A DNA stretch of 64,000 nucleotides from Stakelama pacifica (GCF_004361835.1 NZ_SNWD01000002.1:490080-554079); one strand, 5' to 3'. Shown: positions 52,568 through 62,687, counted from the stretch's first letter. Numbers and translations: made by a program. The notes: generated from the letters alone by a model not told the origin.

Positions 52568-53299
52568 ATGAATAGAAATTTTGACCCAATTACCTATCCG
52601 CCGCCTTCACCGGCGCGCGCTAGCGGCGCAGCCATCTATGACGAAGGCCTTCGCCGGCACATGCTCGGCGTCTATCGCAACATGGCGCTGGGCCTCGGCA
52701 TCACGGCGCTTGTCGCGCTGCTGATCGCAAGCACACCCGTGCTGTATCAGCCGATCTTCGGCACGCCGCTCAAATGGGTGGCGATCTTCGCGCCGCTGGC
52801 GTTCGTGCTGTTCTTCTCCTTCCGCGTCGAGCGGATGACGACAGCCCAGGCGCGCGCAGCCTTCTATGCCTTCGCGGGCGTAATGGGCGTATCGATGGCG
52901 AGCATCTTCCTCGTCTTCACCGGGACCAGCATCGCGCTCGCCTTCTTCAGCGCGGCGGCGGTGTTCGCAGGCATGAGCCTGTGGGGCTATACGACCAACG
53001 TCGACCTGTCCCGCTGGTCCACGTTCCTGATGGTCGGCCTGATCGGCGTGGTCATCGCCAGCATCGTCAACCTGTTCGTCGGCTCCTCGACGCTCCAGCT
53101 CGTCTTCTCGATCGCCGGCGTGCTGGTGTTCACGGGGCTCACCGCCTGGGACACCCAGCGCCTGAAGAGCGAGTATCTGGCCTATGCCGGGTCCGAGCGC
53201 GCGGACAAGCTGGCGGTGATGGGCGCGCTGTCGCTCTATCTCAACCTCATCAATCTGTTCCAGCTGCTGCTGAGCCTGTTCGGGCAGCGCGAGGAATAA
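52568..53299 (+). CDS. Bax inhibitor-1 (YccA/YbhL) family membrane protein
   Basis: A 243-residue protein with a soluble N-terminus (about 40 residues) and seven membrane helices, ending in LNLINLFQLLLSLFGQREE. This is the BI-1/YbhL family of pH-sensitive calcium-leak proteins; YccA members also inhibit the FtsH protease. Both ideas fit the stress context and the Ca2+/H+ antiporter nearby. It is first in the plus-strand operon BI-1, HdeD, small gene, protease. Confidence 0.9.
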   Translation: MNRNFDPITYPPPSPARASGAAIYDEGLRRHMLGVYRNMALGLGITALVALLIASTPVLYQPIFGTPLKWVAIFAPLAFVLFFSFRVERMTTAQARAAFYAFAGVMGVSMASIFLVFTGTSIALAFFSAAAVFAGMSLWGYTTNVDLSRWSTFLMVGLIGVVIASIVNLFVGSSTLQLVFSIAGVLVFTGLTAWDTQRLKSEYLAYAGSERADKLAVMGALSLYLNLINLFQLLLSLFGQREE

Positions 53300-53314
53300 C
53301 GGGGAGGCGAAGCG

Positions 53315-53956
53315 ATGACGAGTATATCGGCTACGTTTTCCGATGCCGGTGCGGGCAGCGAGGCCCGCACCGGCGCTCCGCTGCTCAGCCGCAACTGGGG
53401 ATGGTTTGTGGTCCGCGGCGTTCTCGCCCTGATCCTGGGCACCGTCGCATTCCTGTTTCCGTTGAGTGCGCTGTTCGCCTTCACCATGGTGTTCGCCGCC
53501 TATGCCGGTGCCGATGGCCTGCTCTCGACGATCGCGGGCGTGCGCGGCGCGACCCACAAGGAAGAGCGCTGGTGGGCGCTGATCGTGCGCGGCATCATCG
53601 GCATCGCGGTCGCGGCCTTGTTCGTGGCCGTGCCCTTTGTGGCGACGATCAGCTATGCTCTGGCGACGCTTGGCATACTGAGCGCGTGGGCCATCCTCAC
53701 CGGCCTGTTGGAGATCGCCGCCACGATCCCCCTGCGCAAGGAGATCGAAGGCGAGTGGCTGCTCGGGCTGTCGGGTGTGCTCTCGATATTGCTCGGGCTC
53801 GCGGTGCCGGTGGCGCTCTATGTGAATCCACCCGCCACGATCCTGTCGGTCGCATGGGTGATCGCCATCTACGCTGTCATCGCCGGTGTGGTGCTGATCG
53901 GATTCGGGTTGAGGCTCCGCCAGCGGCGGAAAGAGCCGAAAGGACAGACGGTATGA
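53315..53956 (+). CDS. HdeD family membrane protein
   Basis: A 213-residue protein with six membrane helices in paired repeats (WGWFVVRGVLALILGTVAFL and later copies), the HdeD/DUF308 family linked to acid resistance and found in mobile heat-resistance loci. It follows BI-1 by 15 bases and overlaps the next small gene by 4. Confidence 0.88.
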   Translation: MTSISATFSDAGAGSEARTGAPLLSRNWGWFVVRGVLALILGTVAFLFPLSALFAFTMVFAAYAGADGLLSTIAGVRGATHKEERWWALIVRGIIGIAVAALFVAVPFVATISYALATLGILSAWAILTGLLEIAATIPLRKEIEGEWLLGLSGVLSILLGLAVPVALYVNPPATILSVAWVIAIYAVIAGVVLIGFGLRLRQRRKEPKGQTV

Positions 53957-54198
53957 CGCGCGAAGACGTGATCGCGATCGCCGGATCGCTGGAGGACCGC
54001 TTTGTCGTCGAGATATTGGAGGCCGGCGGTGATCGGGCGGATCTGATCGAGGCCGTCGCACGGGTTCGCGGCGATGCGCTGGACTTCCCGGCGTCGCCGC
54101 GCCCGATGTCCCCGATCGTGTCTCGACTGTGCGAGATCATCGAAACCGCCGACACAGCGGTCGCAGACCCGCTTGAGTGGGAGGATGGCCGCCCGTGA
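53953..54198 (+). CDS. Small hypothetical protein between HdeD and protease genes
   Basis: An 81-residue acidic soluble protein (MTREDVIAIAGSLEDRFVVE, then RGDALDFPASPRPMSPIVSR). It lacks a known domain. It overlaps hdeD (ATGA) and the protease gene (GTGA), so it is made with them. I cannot assign a function. Confidence 0.7.
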   Translation: MTREDVIAIAGSLEDRFVVEILEAGGDRADLIEAVARVRGDALDFPASPRPMSPIVSRLCEIIETADTAVADPLEWEDGRP

Positions 54199-55055
54199 GC
54201 CCACGCGACCTGGGCCCGCATCCGCCGCGCGGCTGGTTGGCCTTGCTGGTGGCGATCGGCCTCGCCTCGGGCGTGGCCGGCGGCGCGGGGGTGGTCTGGC
54301 TCAACTCCGACCGTGGAACGATAACTGCGCCGGAAAACACACGGGTCTCCGTCGACGCCGTCCCGCTTAATCGGCTGACCGTCGCACCGCTGGTCGAGCG
54401 TGTCGCGCCCGCTGTGGTGAACATCGCGGTGCTGCAAGCGTCGCCCTATGCGCAGAACCCGCTGCTGCGCGATCCTTATTATCGCTTCTTCCTCGGCGTG
54501 CCCGACGAGGCGCTTGCGCCGCGGATCTCGGCGGGCTCCGGGTTCGTGGTCGATGCCGCGCGCGGTCTGGTTGTCACCAACCACCATGTCGTCGAGAACG
54601 CCCGTGCCATTGCCGTTGGCATTGGTGATCGGCAGGTCGAAGCCGAGTTTCTCGGCAGCGATCCGCGCACCGACATCGCCGTGCTGCGCATTGCCGCTCG
54701 CGGATTGAAACAGCTTCCGCTCGGTGACTCTAACCGGACACAGGTAGGTGATTATGTTGTCGCCATCGGCAATCCGTTCGAAGTGGGTCAGACCGTCACG
54801 GCGGGGATCGTCAGCGGGCTGCGCGGCTCGCCCGACGGCGGTGTTCGCTACATCCAGACCGATGCACCGATCAATCCAGGGAACTCGGGCGGCCCCTTGA
54901 TCAACATGCGCGGCGAGGCTGTCGGTGTGAACAGCGCGATCATCGGCCCCAATGGCGGCAATGTCGGCATCGGCCTGGCCGTGCCATCGCGCGCCGCGCG
55001 CCAGGTCGTCGAGCAAATATCCGGTGTGCGCTTGCCCAGTGGAAGCGGGTCTTAG
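54195..55055 (+). CDS. DegP-like trypsin-type serine protease without PDZ
   Basis: A 286-residue periplasmic protease: one N-terminal membrane anchor (about residues 15-38), then a trypsin domain with the triad His in VTNHHVVEN, Asp in RTDIAVLRI and Ser in NPGNSGGPLI. It stops right after the protease domain, so unlike DegP (with two PDZ domains) it has none. The GTG start at 54195 overlaps the small gene. It would remove damaged periplasmic proteins. Confidence 0.88.
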   Translation: MSPRDLGPHPPRGWLALLVAIGLASGVAGGAGVVWLNSDRGTITAPENTRVSVDAVPLNRLTVAPLVERVAPAVVNIAVLQASPYAQNPLLRDPYYRFFLGVPDEALAPRISAGSGFVVDAARGLVVTNHHVVENARAIAVGIGDRQVEAEFLGSDPRTDIAVLRIAARGLKQLPLGDSNRTQVGDYVVAIGNPFEVGQTVTAGIVSGLRGSPDGGVRYIQTDAPINPGNSGGPLINMRGEAVGVNSAIIGPNGGNVGIGLAVPSRAARQVVEQISGVRLPSGSGS

Positions 55056-55083
55056 GTCAGGAAGTCCAGCTGCGCGAAGAATC

Positions 55084-56145
55084 TCACGTTAGGCGATCGC
55101 GCAGGACCGTCAGGTTTACCCGCAGTCCTTCTGGCCGCCACTCGCGCTCGATAGTGCCGCCAAGCTGACCGCTGGCGAGACGCCCAAGCAAGCTGCCAAA
55201 CCCATCTTCCCCGGGCTGGTCGCTCGGTGGCCCCCCGCGTTCTTGCCACGTCAGGGTGAGCCTATCTGTTTTCGCGACGCATTCGACTGTGACGGTGCCC
55301 GACGGCGACGACAACGCGCCGTATTTCGCGGCATTGGTGGCGAGCTCGTGAAGGATGAGCGCGATCGTGGTCATCGCGGTTCCAGGCAAGATCATGTCAT
55401 CGCCGATGATCCTCAGCCGGTCACCGCCTCCGCCTGCACTTTCGTAGGGTGCTAGAAGCGTTTGAAGCAAGGTGTGAAGCCGCACCGGATCGTTGCTGCC
55501 AGCAACGGATTCTCCCGGCATGGTGAGGGCGTGCGCACGCGCCAGCGCGCTCAAACGCTGCTGGACGATGGAGGCCAGTTCCTGTGGGCTTGCAGCATCG
55601 CGCACGCTCATGCCGACGACGCTTGCGGCAAGCGCGAACAAGTTCTTCATTCGATGATCCATCTCGCGCAGCAACAAGCGTTGCCGCTCCTCGGCTTGCT
55701 TGCGCTCCGTGATGTCGCGCGCGATCGTGGAGGCGCCGATAACTCTGCCGTTCGCAGCGCGTAGCGGTGACACGCTGAGCGAGATTTCCACTAGACTCCC
55801 GTCCTTGCGGCGCCTGACCGTTTCATAATGACGGACGCGCTCGCCCCGGCGCAGCCGCGCCAGGATTGGCGCCTCCTCGTCCTGCCGATCGTCCGGCAGG
55901 AGCAGCATGACCGGCTTTCCGATGATCTCGGCGGCGCGATAGCCGAACAGCAGTTCCGCCCCTCTGTTCCAGCTCGTGACGGTTCCATCCAGATCTTTCG
56001 TCAGAATGGCATCGTCGGAGGACTCGACGATCGCGGCCAGGCGCTGCGCGATCTCGTCCCTTGCGCCGCGCCGCTCATAAGGCAGGCCGGGCATCGCGCC
56101 AGATCGCACGTGGCTTTCACCAAGGTCACTCATCCTCTTTTCCAC
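55084..56145 (-). CDS. PAS-HWE sensor histidine kinase
   Basis: A 353-residue soluble kinase. The PAS domain covers about 33-150 ([20 protein letters not shown] and [20 protein letters not shown]). The HWE kinase domain has His164 in [18 protein letters not shown] box [15 protein letters not shown] near 262-276, and the WQERGG signature. There is no membrane segment. HWE kinases often feed the PhyR general stress response in Alphaproteobacteria, a fitting partner for this island. An ATG at 56133 is equally likely. It is convergent with the protease operon. Confidence 0.87.
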   Translation of the reverse strand: MEKRMSDLGESHVRSGAMPGLPYERRGARDEIAQRLAAIVESSDDAILTKDLDGTVTSWNRGAELLFGYRAAEIIGKPVMLLLPDDRQDEEAPILARLRRGERVRHYETVRRRKDGSLVEISLSVSPLRAANGRVIGASTIARDITERKQAEERQRLLLREMDHRMKNLFALAASVVGMSVRDAASPQELASIVQQRLSALARAHALTMPGESVAGSNDPVRLHTLLQTLLAPYESAGGGGDRLRIIGDDMILPGTAMTTIALILHELATNAAKYGALSSPSGTVTVECVAKTDRLTLTWQERGGPPSDQPGEDGFGSLLGRLASGQLGGTIEREWRPEGLRVNLTVLRDRLT

Positions 56146-56598
56146 TCACTCGAAGAGTGGTCGTTTCCAGGGCGTTCGCGGCCAAGATCAGCGCGGGTTT
56201 GGCGCTGCCGCCTTCGAACACTGCGCCAGCGACGCCCCTAGAGCGATGCCTGGCCAGATCGGACCGGTTTTGGGAGTTTTTGACCCGCTCCGAAGCCGCA
56301 GAGTCTGAAGTGCCACCAAGAGTCGACGCGCCAAACGTAACAAAAGCATGGTAGTCAAACAACCACCCGATTACCTGTGCCGCTGTGGTGGCTGCCGCCC
56401 GGCAGTCGCATGCCTCGCGCGGTGTAGTAACTTTGCAGGACCAGGCGTTGGCGATGAGATACGAACTTCAGTCCCCGCCGCGGATCGCCGCTCTTGCTAC
56501 GACGGCGTAGTCACGGCAGTCCTATTTGGTAAGGGGAGGCAGACGGAAGTATTTGGCGCGGCCGAAATGCTTCGAACACAGCGCCGGCATACAACGAC
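56146..56598. other. Gene-poor region before repeat copy 3
   Basis: About 450 bases. An 88-codon plus-strand frame at 56348-56614 has no recognisable domain and runs into the repeat, so I do not call it. Apart from the promoter of the kinase gene, I see nothing else. Confidence 0.4.
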
Positions 56599-56655
56599 TA
56601 TCGTAGCGCTATAGCGTAGGTGTAGTGCTCATCTTCATCGGGCGTGGCCCGCCAT
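56599..56655 (+). repeat. 57-bp module-border repeat, copy 3
   Basis: Same orientation and length as the others; differs from copy 4 at only 3 of 57 positions. A looser extension ends at GCTACG (56698-56703), 102 bases from its CGTAGC start and directly followed by a small hairpin (GCTACG-CCGT-CGTAGC). It separates the stress island from the Hachiman operon. Confidence 0.88.
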
Positions 56656-56778
56656 TCGCCGCCATAGTCCGCCGTTTCATACTCATGATCCGCACCCGCT
56701 ACGCCGTCGTAGCAGGTTCGACGGTCAACGAGTGGGATCGGACTTGCCTGACTCGTGGCGACTTGCCGATATGTCGCG

Positions 56779-58278
56779 CTATCGCCTTGTCAGCCGTGAT
56801 GGTCCTTCGATGACGAGGTCCATGCCATCCTCGAACGTACCCATGGCGTTGCTCAGGCTGCCTGGATAGCAATCGGCAAGAAATCCGCGCATCAGCGATT
56901 GCCGGTGGGCGGCTGACATCTTCTCCGAAACCACGATGTCGATGGTTGCTCCTCGGCTCGCCGTCAGCAACCCCTCAAGCTCGGCGATCGAACAGACACA
57001 GTAAGGATGACGCTCCAACAACGCCCGATCCAACCCGCGCTTCTCGAACTCCGTGTCCACCAATTTGTCGAGATGCTTGTAGAAAAATGGGCCGAAGCAA
57101 AACCACTCATGAAACGTGACGACGATCGGATGCACGGGGCGACCATCTGGCTTCCAGTGGGGATATCCGCCCGCGAGGGCTTCGTTAAGCGTGGCGTAAA
57201 GCTGTCCTACATTTCCAGCGAGGCGCCCAATCGCGGCAACGAACGGCGGGTCGGGCGAGATTTCGGTTTGCGAGGCGATGTCGAGGCGGCCCAGCTTGCA
57301 CTCGACAAACAGCGACGCGCTTTTGTCGCCAACGATCCAGTCCACGCTTCGGCGTTCCGGTTTCCCCCAGCACGTCTCTTCGCGCAGGTCGAATACATCA
57401 CGGCCGATCCGCTCTGCCACCTTGCCCACATAGTGTTCAAAGGCTTTGCCGATGGCGCTTCCGAAGCGGCGATCCGCGCGGATGAGATCAAAATAGAGAC
57501 CATCGGTTAGCCGTTGGAGCAGAATCGGCGGAGCCGGGCACATCAGGGAGCGCGGATTGCCGGCATGCACCAACGGGAAAGCGCGAAGGGGATTGAAGCT
57601 GTAAGCCCAGTTCACGCCATAGCTTTGGCGCTCAACCGTTGCTGTTCGCAGATCATCGGATGAGCGGGAAATCCTGTCCGTGAGCGCCAATACGGGCGCG
57701 TGAATCGACTCTTCGGCCGCGGGAAGGAACTCGAACGCGAGTGTCGGACGTCGAAGCATCTCTTCGGCGAATAAAAGGATGAGCTGGAAAAGCTCGCCGG
57801 TGGACATCCCGAACTCTGCCTCGACCAGCGGCGCAACCAACGGGTGAGCGTAGAGCATGTGATAGCGTGCGAGCACACCGTTGGTCCGCGGTGACTGCCA
57901 AGGAAATTGCTGGAAGGCTATCCGCGACAGTTGGAGGATTATGTCGTCGGAGCGGGAGCCATGCAGTCCCCATGATTTGTCATCGAGCCGATGGATCATG
58001 CCCATGGCCTTGAACGCCGCATCTGCAGTGTTCAGGGGTTTCCCGCCTCGAGCTTGCCCGTTGAGGATCACTTCTCGCGCGAGCAGTTCCACGAGATGGC
58101 CATGAAGGCCCGCTTTCAGATTCGATTGGCCCAATCTGAGCGCATTGTTCTTCAACTGCTCGGGTAGCGGCTGGTCGAACTGCAGGTGCCGGGTGTAGAA
58201 GTAGGTCGCACCGAGACCGCTCCAAAGATTGAAGCCGCGCAGGAAATTCCGGAGGGGCTTGTAGTGAGCGTACACCAA
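56779..58278 (-). CDS. Uncharacterised protein with a predicted PD-(D/E)XK nuclease region
   Basis: A 499-residue protein with no family I recognise. The N-terminal 260 residues are mainly helical. Residues 270-335 show the pattern AFEHYVG (Glu281), SVDWIVGD (Asp313) and LFVECKLGR (Glu326, Lys328), the layout of PD-(D/E)XK nucleases. The C-terminal third is unknown. It is the last gene of the minus-strand operon, 108 bases after hamB. It may be an added effector of the Hachiman system or an independent defence gene sharing its module. Confidence 0.65.
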   Translation of the reverse strand: MVYAHYKPLRNFLRGFNLWSGLGATYFYTRHLQFDQPLPEQLKNNALRLGQSNLKAGLHGHLVELLAREVILNGQARGGKPLNTADAAFKAMGMIHRLDDKSWGLHGSRSDDIILQLSRIAFQQFPWQSPRTNGVLARYHMLYAHPLVAPLVEAEFGMSTGELFQLILLFAEEMLRRPTLAFEFLPAAEESIHAPVLALTDRISRSSDDLRTATVERQSYGVNWAYSFNPLRAFPLVHAGNPRSLMCPAPPILLQRLTDGLYFDLIRADRRFGSAIGKAFEHYVGKVAERIGRDVFDLREETCWGKPERRSVDWIVGDKSASLFVECKLGRLDIASQTEISPDPPFVAAIGRLAGNVGQLYATLNEALAGGYPHWKPDGRPVHPIVVTFHEWFCFGPFFYKHLDKLVDTEFEKRGLDRALLERHPYCVCSIAELEGLLTASRGATIDIVVSEKMSAAHRQSLMRGFLADCYPGSLSNAMGTFEDGMDLVIEGPSRLTRR

Positions 58279-58386
58279 TTAAGCCGCCCGGCCGACTACC
58301 GCCGCCACGGTAGATGCCCCCATCCCCTTGACGAGCGGCACGCATTTTTGGTCGCCGTCTCGGCATGAGGCGGTCTAATTTCCCCT

Positions 58387-61300
58387 TTATGCATCGGCTG
58401 CCGGCCAGCGCAGTTTCCCGCGGCCGACGCGCAAGGCTTCCACGAGCCTGGTGTTGCCTGGCAACCGACCCGAGAACAGGCTGGGCTTGGGATCGACAGC
58501 CGGCTTTTTGAACGCCGCGATCCGCTGATAGTCGGGCGTCGCCAACCATGTCCGCCCATCACCCTCGTCGGTGACAATCCGATAGAGGCCGGCAGGCGGG
58601 GAAGCCGCTATGTCGAGCAGACGCTTGTAGTGTTCGACCGACCACTTCTGGATGCCGCCGCTGAGAGCTTCGGTCCGGAAGCGCGCCCACAACGCGGCGG
58701 TATCGGGTGTAGGCCAATCGCCGGCATCTGTGTACGCAGTGATCTCGTCTGACTCGAGCCAGGCCCGCATCTCGGCAGGTGTAACGAAGACAGGCTTGGC
58801 ATCTTCGATCGCCGCCATGGCCGCGCGCCGTGACGGTAGGCCCGCGCGGATCAGCATCGACATCATGAACTGCGGGACGCCGGTTTCGACCGCCGCCGCA
58901 GCACCGCCCGCCACCGTGTCTGGCGACCACCCGAGAGACATGCGGCGTGTGCGGACAGCCTCCAGCGCCCAAACCAAACGGTAGGTGAAGGCCTCTTCGA
59001 CCGCGCGCATGTTCTGAGGCCCAATCTTGGCCACATCCTCGCCCGACACCCAACTATGCAGGATTGCCTTCCAATTCGCAGGCAGCGCGTTGTTCTTGCC
59101 GGGGATGAACGGCCGCATGAACAAAAGCCGCTCTCCAAGGCCGCCAAGGGTCTCGACTAGTTCATCAATAATGCCGCTGAGCGCCGCTACGTCTGCGCGG
59201 TCGAGGAGTTCGGCCAACACGTCAGCCATGGCATCAATTGCGAGGCCTGCTTCCAGTCCAACACCCATGGCGAAATGACCGCGCCGGGCCGATGCGGTGG
59301 TCGTCTTCCAGATGAGATCAGCGCGCGCCTTGATTACTCGCTTGTGCAGAGGGGCTACGTCTTCGTCCTCGCGGGCGATCTGACGAGCCCAAAGCGATCC
59401 TCTGAGGGCCTCGTCCAAAAGTTTCGGCAAATCGGCCCGATCAGAATCGAGCGCTTCAATGAGACCAAACACAGTTGCGTCTAGACGTTCGACTATCTGC
59501 GACAGAGGCTCCTCTTCGATGGCCTCTTCCGCATCGTCATCATCATCTTCTCCGTCGTCGTCATGAGCGACATCGCCATCATTCTGTCTTGCAGCAGCCA
59601 AGCGCTCGGCCACAGATGCTTCCTCCTCCGGCGACCTCCAAGCTTCGCGCGCATTGGCGAGATATTCCCAGGCATCGTCGCGATCCAGTACACCTTCGCG
59701 GGACAGCCGCTCAAGAATCTCGGCGACGATCTGGATGAGGCCACTTTTCAGCGTGCGAGCTTTGGCGGAGGCAACCAGCTTGCCCCATTCTTTTTTTCGC
59801 CAGTTAATATTGTCGAATATGACGTGAACAATGAGTCCCTCGACGTCGACGAAGGCGCGTCCGGCTCGGCCGGCAACGTTCGCAAACTCTTCGCCTTTGA
59901 TCTTCTCGCCGGCACGATACAACGCCGGCACCAAGAGCACGGCGGCGTTGAGATTGAGACCCTGCGAGAGCGTCGGCGATGCGACTATGACTTTCAGGAC
60001 GCCCTCAGACAGCAGGGCTTCCAGCTCGCGCAAAAACGGGCTCGGCAGCCGACCGTGGTGGATGGCAACGCCCTGCTTGAGGCAGGCGACAGCGGGATGG
60101 TCCTCGCCCAGCCATTCATTGCCGACCTCCAGAGCGCGGGCGACCGACGCCTTATCCTCCAGCAGCGATTCCAGATAGCCGCGCTTGCAGAGGTCCACGA
60201 CCTGTTTACCGTAGCTCTCGACCCAGTTCGCCTGCGTGGAGAAGATTAAGGTCCGCTTGCCCTGGCTGGCGAACTCCCATGCAGCGAACAAGGCGAGGTG
60301 CGAGTTCTTGCGCGGATAGGGCTTCTTCTCTTTACCCCGCGCCGATTTCTCGACGACGAATTTGTCGAGGAAAGGACCATCTTCATCCAGGTCAAGCCGC
60401 AGTAGCGCGTCCTTGCCGCGCCACGTCAGCGCACCAAACCGCTGCCGTGTAGGACGCCAGTCAGAACGCACAGGCTCGCCCGGTTCGTCGGAGCGTATCC
60501 ATGCGGTGAGATCATCGAGCTCGTCGCCGCTGGGCAAGATAGCGGAGAGGCAGACGATCCGGCGTTCGCTCGCGTCCGCACGCCGAAGCAGGCGTTGCAC
60601 CAGCGTCTCGTAGCGGATTTCGCGCTCGCTAGGTCCGATCATGTGGCCTTCGTCGAGCACAATCAGGCCGACATCATCGATCAGCGACGGGTCACTTCTC
60701 AGCGCGAAATCGAGCTTCTCGGGCGTCGCGATGATGATCTCACGGGTGCGCAGCGCGTCTTCATCGCCAGCCGAGAGGCCGCTGGCGCCATAAAGCGAGG
60801 AGACGCTGAACCCGAGGGGCGCAAAGGTCTTTCTGAAGGATCGCTCTGTCTGGGCGGACAGAGCGCGCAGCGGCGTCACAATCAGCACCCTGCGCTCCGA
60901 CGACAGCGTCATCAGCGCGGCGATCTCCGCCACCCGCGTCTTGCCGGCGCTGGTCGGCAAAGCGACGACCAGATCGTCAGTAACGTCCGTGGAACGCTGG
61001 GCCGCTTCGCGCTGCGATGGCCATAGCTCCACCTCGGAAGTTTTTCGCGCGTAGAGCGACGAAATGAACAGCCGGCGCAGGTCCGGGTATTTTTCCTCCG
61101 TCCCCGCTGGCGGCTCCGTCGGCAGGGTCTGGTGTAGTGAATGCTGCCAGAGGTCGTCGATCAGGTGGCGGCAGAGGTTCGAAATCCACCACAGCGGCAC
61201 ATTCTCCGCATTGTCCGCCAGACTGACCGCTGTGGCGAGCAGCGTCCGTGCGGTCTCGATCGGCTCGGGCTCGCCCGTCTCGAGCGCGAAGTCAAAATGC

Positions 61301-61899
61301 GCCAGAGCCCGGCAGATTGTCGTGTTGAGGATGGTCGATAGCACCTCGTCGATGTCTGATTCTTCGCCCCGTAGCGCCTCGGCGACCTGCTCATCACCAT
61401 GAGCCCCATCGTCCAACCAATCGCGAACAAAGCCACGCAACTGGCCGAGATCGCGCAGGATCAGGTGTCGAATCGCCGCTTCGCCCGGCGAGGCATTGAG
61501 GTCGTCCGCAGTCTCGTTGAAGAGCGAATAGGCAACTGCTGAGAAGCCGGCGAGGTGATAGGCGGCGGCAGCGATGGTACGGCGGAAGCCGCGATCAGGC
61601 GATTCTGGATCACCATTGCGCACCAGGGCTTCGAAGGCGTTGGCGGCACGCTCGAACGCCTTGCTGGTCAGTTCGGAAGCGCCAGCCTGAACGCGCAGGG
61701 CCATCGCGCCCCGAAGCAGGGCAAAGCCGTGCTCGGCAAGGTCGGTTTCGATCGTCGCGCCGAGGGGCGGCGCATTAGCGGGCAACACGCCATCCTCGCG
61801 CATCAGCGACCATGCGGCGCCCCGATAGAGCAGGCGCCGGAGGATGCCGTCGACGGTTGCGGTCGCCAAGAACGCGGTCAGTTCGTCAATCGTCTCCAA
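58387..61899 (-). CDS. hamB: HamB-like SF2 helicase
   Basis: A 1170-residue superfamily 2 helicase. Helical N-terminus (1-300), Walker A PTSAGKT (315-321), DEGH box (416-419), SAI motif III (452-454), SPTLSQGLN (641-649) and NVAGRAGR motif VI (674-681); an acidic linker at about 776-797 (a run of Asp and Glu) and a 370-residue C-terminal domain of unknown role follow. Hachiman HamB helicases sense DNA damage and free HamA. This one appears longer than usual, with the acidic linker and the extra C-terminal domain. It overlaps hamA by 14 bases. Confidence 0.87.
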   Translation of the reverse strand: METIDELTAFLATATVDGILRRLLYRGAAWSLMREDGVLPANAPPLGATIETDLAEHGFALLRGAMALRVQAGASELTSKAFERAANAFEALVRNGDPESPDRGFRRTIAAAAYHLAGFSAVAYSLFNETADDLNASPGEAAIRHLILRDLGQLRGFVRDWLDDGAHGDEQVAEALRGEESDIDEVLSTILNTTICRALAHFDFALETGEPEPIETARTLLATAVSLADNAENVPLWWISNLCRHLIDDLWQHSLHQTLPTEPPAGTEEKYPDLRRLFISSLYARKTSEVELWPSQREAAQRSTDVTDDLVVALPTSAGKTRVAEIAALMTLSSERRVLIVTPLRALSAQTERSFRKTFAPLGFSVSSLYGASGLSAGDEDALRTREIIIATPEKLDFALRSDPSLIDDVGLIVLDEGHMIGPSEREIRYETLVQRLLRRADASERRIVCLSAILPSGDELDDLTAWIRSDEPGEPVRSDWRPTRQRFGALTWRGKDALLRLDLDEDGPFLDKFVVEKSARGKEKKPYPRKNSHLALFAAWEFASQGKRTLIFSTQANWVESYGKQVVDLCKRGYLESLLEDKASVARALEVGNEWLGEDHPAVACLKQGVAIHHGRLPSPFLRELEALLSEGVLKVIVASPTLSQGLNLNAAVLLVPALYRAGEKIKGEEFANVAGRAGRAFVDVEGLIVHVIFDNINWRKKEWGKLVASAKARTLKSGLIQIVAEILERLSREGVLDRDDAWEYLANAREAWRSPEEEASVAERLAAARQNDGDVAHDDDGEDDDDDAEEAIEEEPLSQIVERLDATVFGLIEALDSDRADLPKLLDEALRGSLWARQIAREDEDVAPLHKRVIKARADLIWKTTTASARRGHFAMGVGLEAGLAIDAMADVLAELLDRADVAALSGIIDELVETLGGLGERLLFMRPFIPGKNNALPANWKAILHSWVSGEDVAKIGPQNMRAVEEAFTYRLVWALEAVRTRRMSLGWSPDTVAGGAAAAVETGVPQFMMSMLIRAGLPSRRAAMAAIEDAKPVFVTPAEMRAWLESDEITAYTDAGDWPTPDTAALWARFRTEALSGGIQKWSVEHYKRLLDIAASPPAGLYRIVTDEGDGRTWLATPDYQRIAAFKKPAVDPKPSLFSGRLPGNTRLVEALRVGRGKLRWPAADA

Positions 61900-62668
61900 G
61901 GTCTTCCGCCTCCTGATACATGGCTGCGATGAAGTCCTGGTGGTCCGCGACGTGGATGTTCACGACGTAATGGTCCCGGTTGGTCCCGGTAGCGTCGAGG
62001 TCGTCCTTCAGCGAGGCGTGAGGGCCGTTGCCCGACACGGTGAAGAGCATGTGGTCGATGCGATCGGCGCGGAGGGTTTTCAGGCCCACTTCGTCGCGAA
62101 GGCTGCGACCCAGCTCATTGTCGCTCGGATCGTTGCTCTCCAGCAGGCGATTGGCGACGAACAGCAGGGAATCGGGCGTGCAGCGGCCGTTGTCGCGGTT
62201 GAGCACCTTGCGGGCGCTCGTGACCGTGGCCTTGCCGAGCACTTTGTTGCTCTTGGCTTCGCCCTTCAGGAGCCAGAGCTTCTCGCCGGCCCCATCGTAA
62301 CCGGCGCCGATGAAGTCGTCGCCGCGCATGGCCATGTTGCGGCCGTCCTTGTAGCGGAGGCGGCGCACAGGGACGCGCAGGCCGATCTCCTCTTCGACCA
62401 GCTCGGTCGCGAGAATTTCACCGAGATCGCCGGAGCGGCCCTTGGGCGTCTGCGGCACCGCTTCGCTGAGGATTCTGGCGGCGACCTGGTATCCGAGCCG
62501 CTCCACGTCCTCGGCGATACGTTCGAGCCGGTCGTAGTGCGAACGGATAGTCTCGGCGAGATCATCGCGAATCTCGTCACGGCCGCCGTCCTTTTCCACA
62601 TAGGTCCAGTAGCGCCTGCGCTTGTCCTTTTCTTTGGTGGACTCACACCACCGCTCGTACAGCCCCAT
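61886..62668 (-). CDS. hamA: HamA-like DUF1837 nuclease of a Hachiman system
   Basis: A 260-residue protein matching DUF1837/HamA: GRSGDLGEILATELVEEE (78-94, with Glu84), RRLRYKDGRNMAMRGDDFIG (102-121, with Asp117/118) and LLKGEAKS (133-140, with Glu137 and Lys139), a PD-(D/E)XK-like active site. In studied systems HamA degrades nucleic acid once HamB senses phage DNA. The ATG at 62668 is chosen because the family starts there; a frame upstream runs to 62764 in a region overlapping the previous gene. A run of nine G residues forms its ribosome-binding region. Confidence 0.83.
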   Translation of the reverse strand: MGLYERWCESTKEKDKRRRYWTYVEKDGGRDEIRDDLAETIRSHYDRLERIAEDVERLGYQVAARILSEAVPQTPKGRSGDLGEILATELVEEEIGLRVPVRRLRYKDGRNMAMRGDDFIGAGYDGAGEKLWLLKGEAKSNKVLGKATVTSARKVLNRDNGRCTPDSLLFVANRLLESNDPSDNELGRSLRDEVGLKTLRADRIDHMLFTVSGNGPHASLKDDLDATGTNRDHYVVNIHVADHQDFIAAMYQEAEDLGDD

Positions 62669-62672
62669 GATT

Positions 62673-62681
62673 CCCCCCCCC
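62673..62681 (-). promoter_or_regulatory. G9 tract in the hamA ribosome-binding region
   Basis: On the minus strand a run of nine G (C on the plus strand) ends 4 bases before the hamA ATG and replaces a normal AGGAG site. Runs of this length may slip during replication and change the distance to the start codon, so expression could vary between cells (inference). Confidence 0.55.
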
Positions 62682-62687
62682 GATCGA

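Noticed and set aside
52607..54061. A 484-codon minus-strand frame
   Set aside because: It lies opposite the BI-1 and HdeD genes, has low-complexity charged composition (His, Arg, Glu, Gln) and no ribosome site.
56348..56614. An 88-codon frame upstream of repeat copy 3
   Set aside because: It has no domain and runs into the repeat; no neighbouring gene supports it.
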